A DNA stretch of 64,000 bases from Flavilitoribacter nigricans DSM 23189 = NBRC 102662 (GTDB lineage Bacteria; Bacteroidota; Bacteroidia; Chitinophagales; Saprospiraceae), in contig NZ_PDUD01000010.1 in assembly GCF_002646595.1 (NCBI RefSeq), positions 1-64,000 of the forward strand, written 5' to 3'. The notes under the pieces were generated by a model. The model worked only from the letters and a program-made list of their open reading frames with translations. It was not told the origin of the DNA and did not search any database. Position numbers and translations under genes: made by a program. Shown piece after piece: positions 63,264 to 64,000 of this stretch (the stretch's first letter is position 1; the number at the start of each line of letters is the position of its first letter).

Positions 63264-64000
63264 ATGGCGCTACAGAAAACCATATCGTTTATACTATTGA
63301 TCCTGATCGGCGTATTACTAAAAAAGAAGCTAAAAGACAAAGAGCAGCTGGGAGGTGTGAAAATACTCATCCTGAGCATTGCCCTCCCCGCCACTATTTT
63401 TGTGGCTTTGCTGAAGATAAAGATCGATTCTTCGTTGTTGTTTTTACCATTGTTGGCACTTGTTTTTAACGTTATTATGCTTTTGGCAGCCCGTTTTATG
63501 TTGCCGCAATTCGGTATCCGCAAGGATAGTGCTGACTCGCGGACCATAATGCTGTTGTTACCATCGCTAGCGCCGGGTTTGTCCTGTTTTCCATTTATTC
63601 TTGAATATCTGGGAGAGGAAAGCCTGGCGCGGGCTGCTTTAACGGACGTTGGAAATAAGGTGTTCGTACTCATCTTGTTATACCTGCTGGCCATGCAGTG
63701 GTACTACACGCGCCGCCGCCGGCTGCAGGGAGATGACAATACGGAAGCCGTCAGTACCAAAAGCCGGCTGAAAGACCTGATGGTTTCCCTGGTGCGGGAA
63801 CCGGTTAATATGGTGATTGTCACCGCACTGGTCATGTTAGGTTTTGGCTGGAATCTCGATTCCCTACCGCTTTTCCTGCAGGATTCTGTCGTGCGGATGA
63901 GCGTACTGATGACGCCGATGGTACTCCTGTTCATAGGCATGGCCGTGAAATTCCAGAAAGCGGAGATGGCACTGATCTTCAAATTATTGAGTTTCCGGGC
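63264..64000 (+). CDS. AEC-family permease (auxin efflux carrier-like), 3' end outside window
   Basis: 245 codons from the ATG at 63264 run to the right edge, without stop. The N-terminus MALQKTISFILLILIGVLLKKKL and the SIALPATIFVALLKI segment are typical of AEC family transporters (PF03547). At least six hydrophobic segments are present, with a basic loop (YYTRRRRLQGDD) between halves. AEC proteins export or exchange small organic acids such as malate. It lies 221 bp after the aminotransferase gene and may belong to the same functional locus, but a separate promoter is possible. Confidence 0.85.
   Translation, partial: MALQKTISFILLILIGVLLKKKLKDKEQLGGVKILILSIALPATIFVALLKIKIDSSLLFLPLLALVFNVIMLLAARFMLPQFGIRKDSADSRTIMLLLPSLAPGLSCFPFILEYLGEESLARAALTDVGNKVFVLILLYLLAMQWYYTRRRRLQGDDNTEAVSTKSRLKDLMVSLVREPVNMVIVTALVMLGFGWNLDSLPLFLQDSVVRMSVLMTPMVLLFIGMAVKFQKAEMALIFKLLSFR

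Noticed and set aside
63251-63982. Minus-strand ORFs at the right end
   Set aside because: They are shadows of the plus-strand AEC permease, whose hydrophobic translation and family pattern are clear.

Overview
The window looks like a piece of a chromosome from a free-living member of the Bacteroidota, most likely the class Saprospiria (Lewinella/Haliscomenobacter-like). This rests on gene families seen here: SusC/SusD outer-membrane import proteins, C-terminal sorting domains of the type IX secretion system (T9SS), a 'putative porin' family protein, DUF5687, DUF2911 and DUF5723-type proteins, and several promoters of the Bacteroidota form TTG-N20-TAnnTTTG. The genus is inference. No rRNA, tRNA, prophage, CRISPR array or transposase gene was seen.

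Layout. 1-11312 (minus): most of one giant cell-surface protein gene, open at the left edge, with 14 complete 351-bp (117-aa) SdrD_B-like repeats, PKD/SprB-like domains and a large internal duplication. A long AT-rich divergent gap separates it from an orphan LytTR response regulator. 13.3-17.4 kb (minus): a BlaI repressor, an M56 (BlaR1-type) membrane peptidase without a penicillin-binding sensor, and a T9SS-sorted PDZ protein, controlled by two perfect TACGAA-N4-TTCGTA operators that flank a good promoter. 17.6-30.3 kb: a lipoprotein, an M13 metallopeptidase, a DUF5687/ABC-ATPase/transglutaminase-like cluster, a TonB-C protein, an MBL-fold hydrolase and a large TolB-propeller/barrel protein. 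Two intergenic stretches here (24.48-24.75 and 30.5-31.0 kb) are rich in RNA-like structure. 31-46.8 kb: housekeeping and envelope genes (DgkA, DUF5723, ElaA, MgsA, DUF2911, RecN, FabI, a T9SS-sorted choice-of-anchor protein with a porin, a PLP-lysine-less DegT-like protein, a globin, an exported TIM-barrel protein) and a tiny transcription unit with a 25-aa hydrophobic peptide. 47.3-55.8 kb: an amidase, a GNAT acetyltransferase, a Tat-type oxidoreductase, a PDZ-hydrolase, a retropepsin-like protease, an RNA methyltransferase coupled to an all-helical protein. 56.3-64 kb: SusC, SusD, a small lipoprotein, a Tat-exported aminotransferase and an AEC-family permease cut by the right edge.

How genes work together. 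The most coherent modules are the BlaI/M56/PDZ regulatory operon, the ABC export cluster (DUF5687 membrane partner plus ATPase), and the SusCD locus, whose exported PLP enzyme suggests uptake or processing of an amino compound. Two 161-bp elements of the same transposase-less family (TAA target duplications, same internal motif at the same offset) sit at 52.0 and 59.5 kb; the second has inserted at the susC stop codon, between susC and susD.
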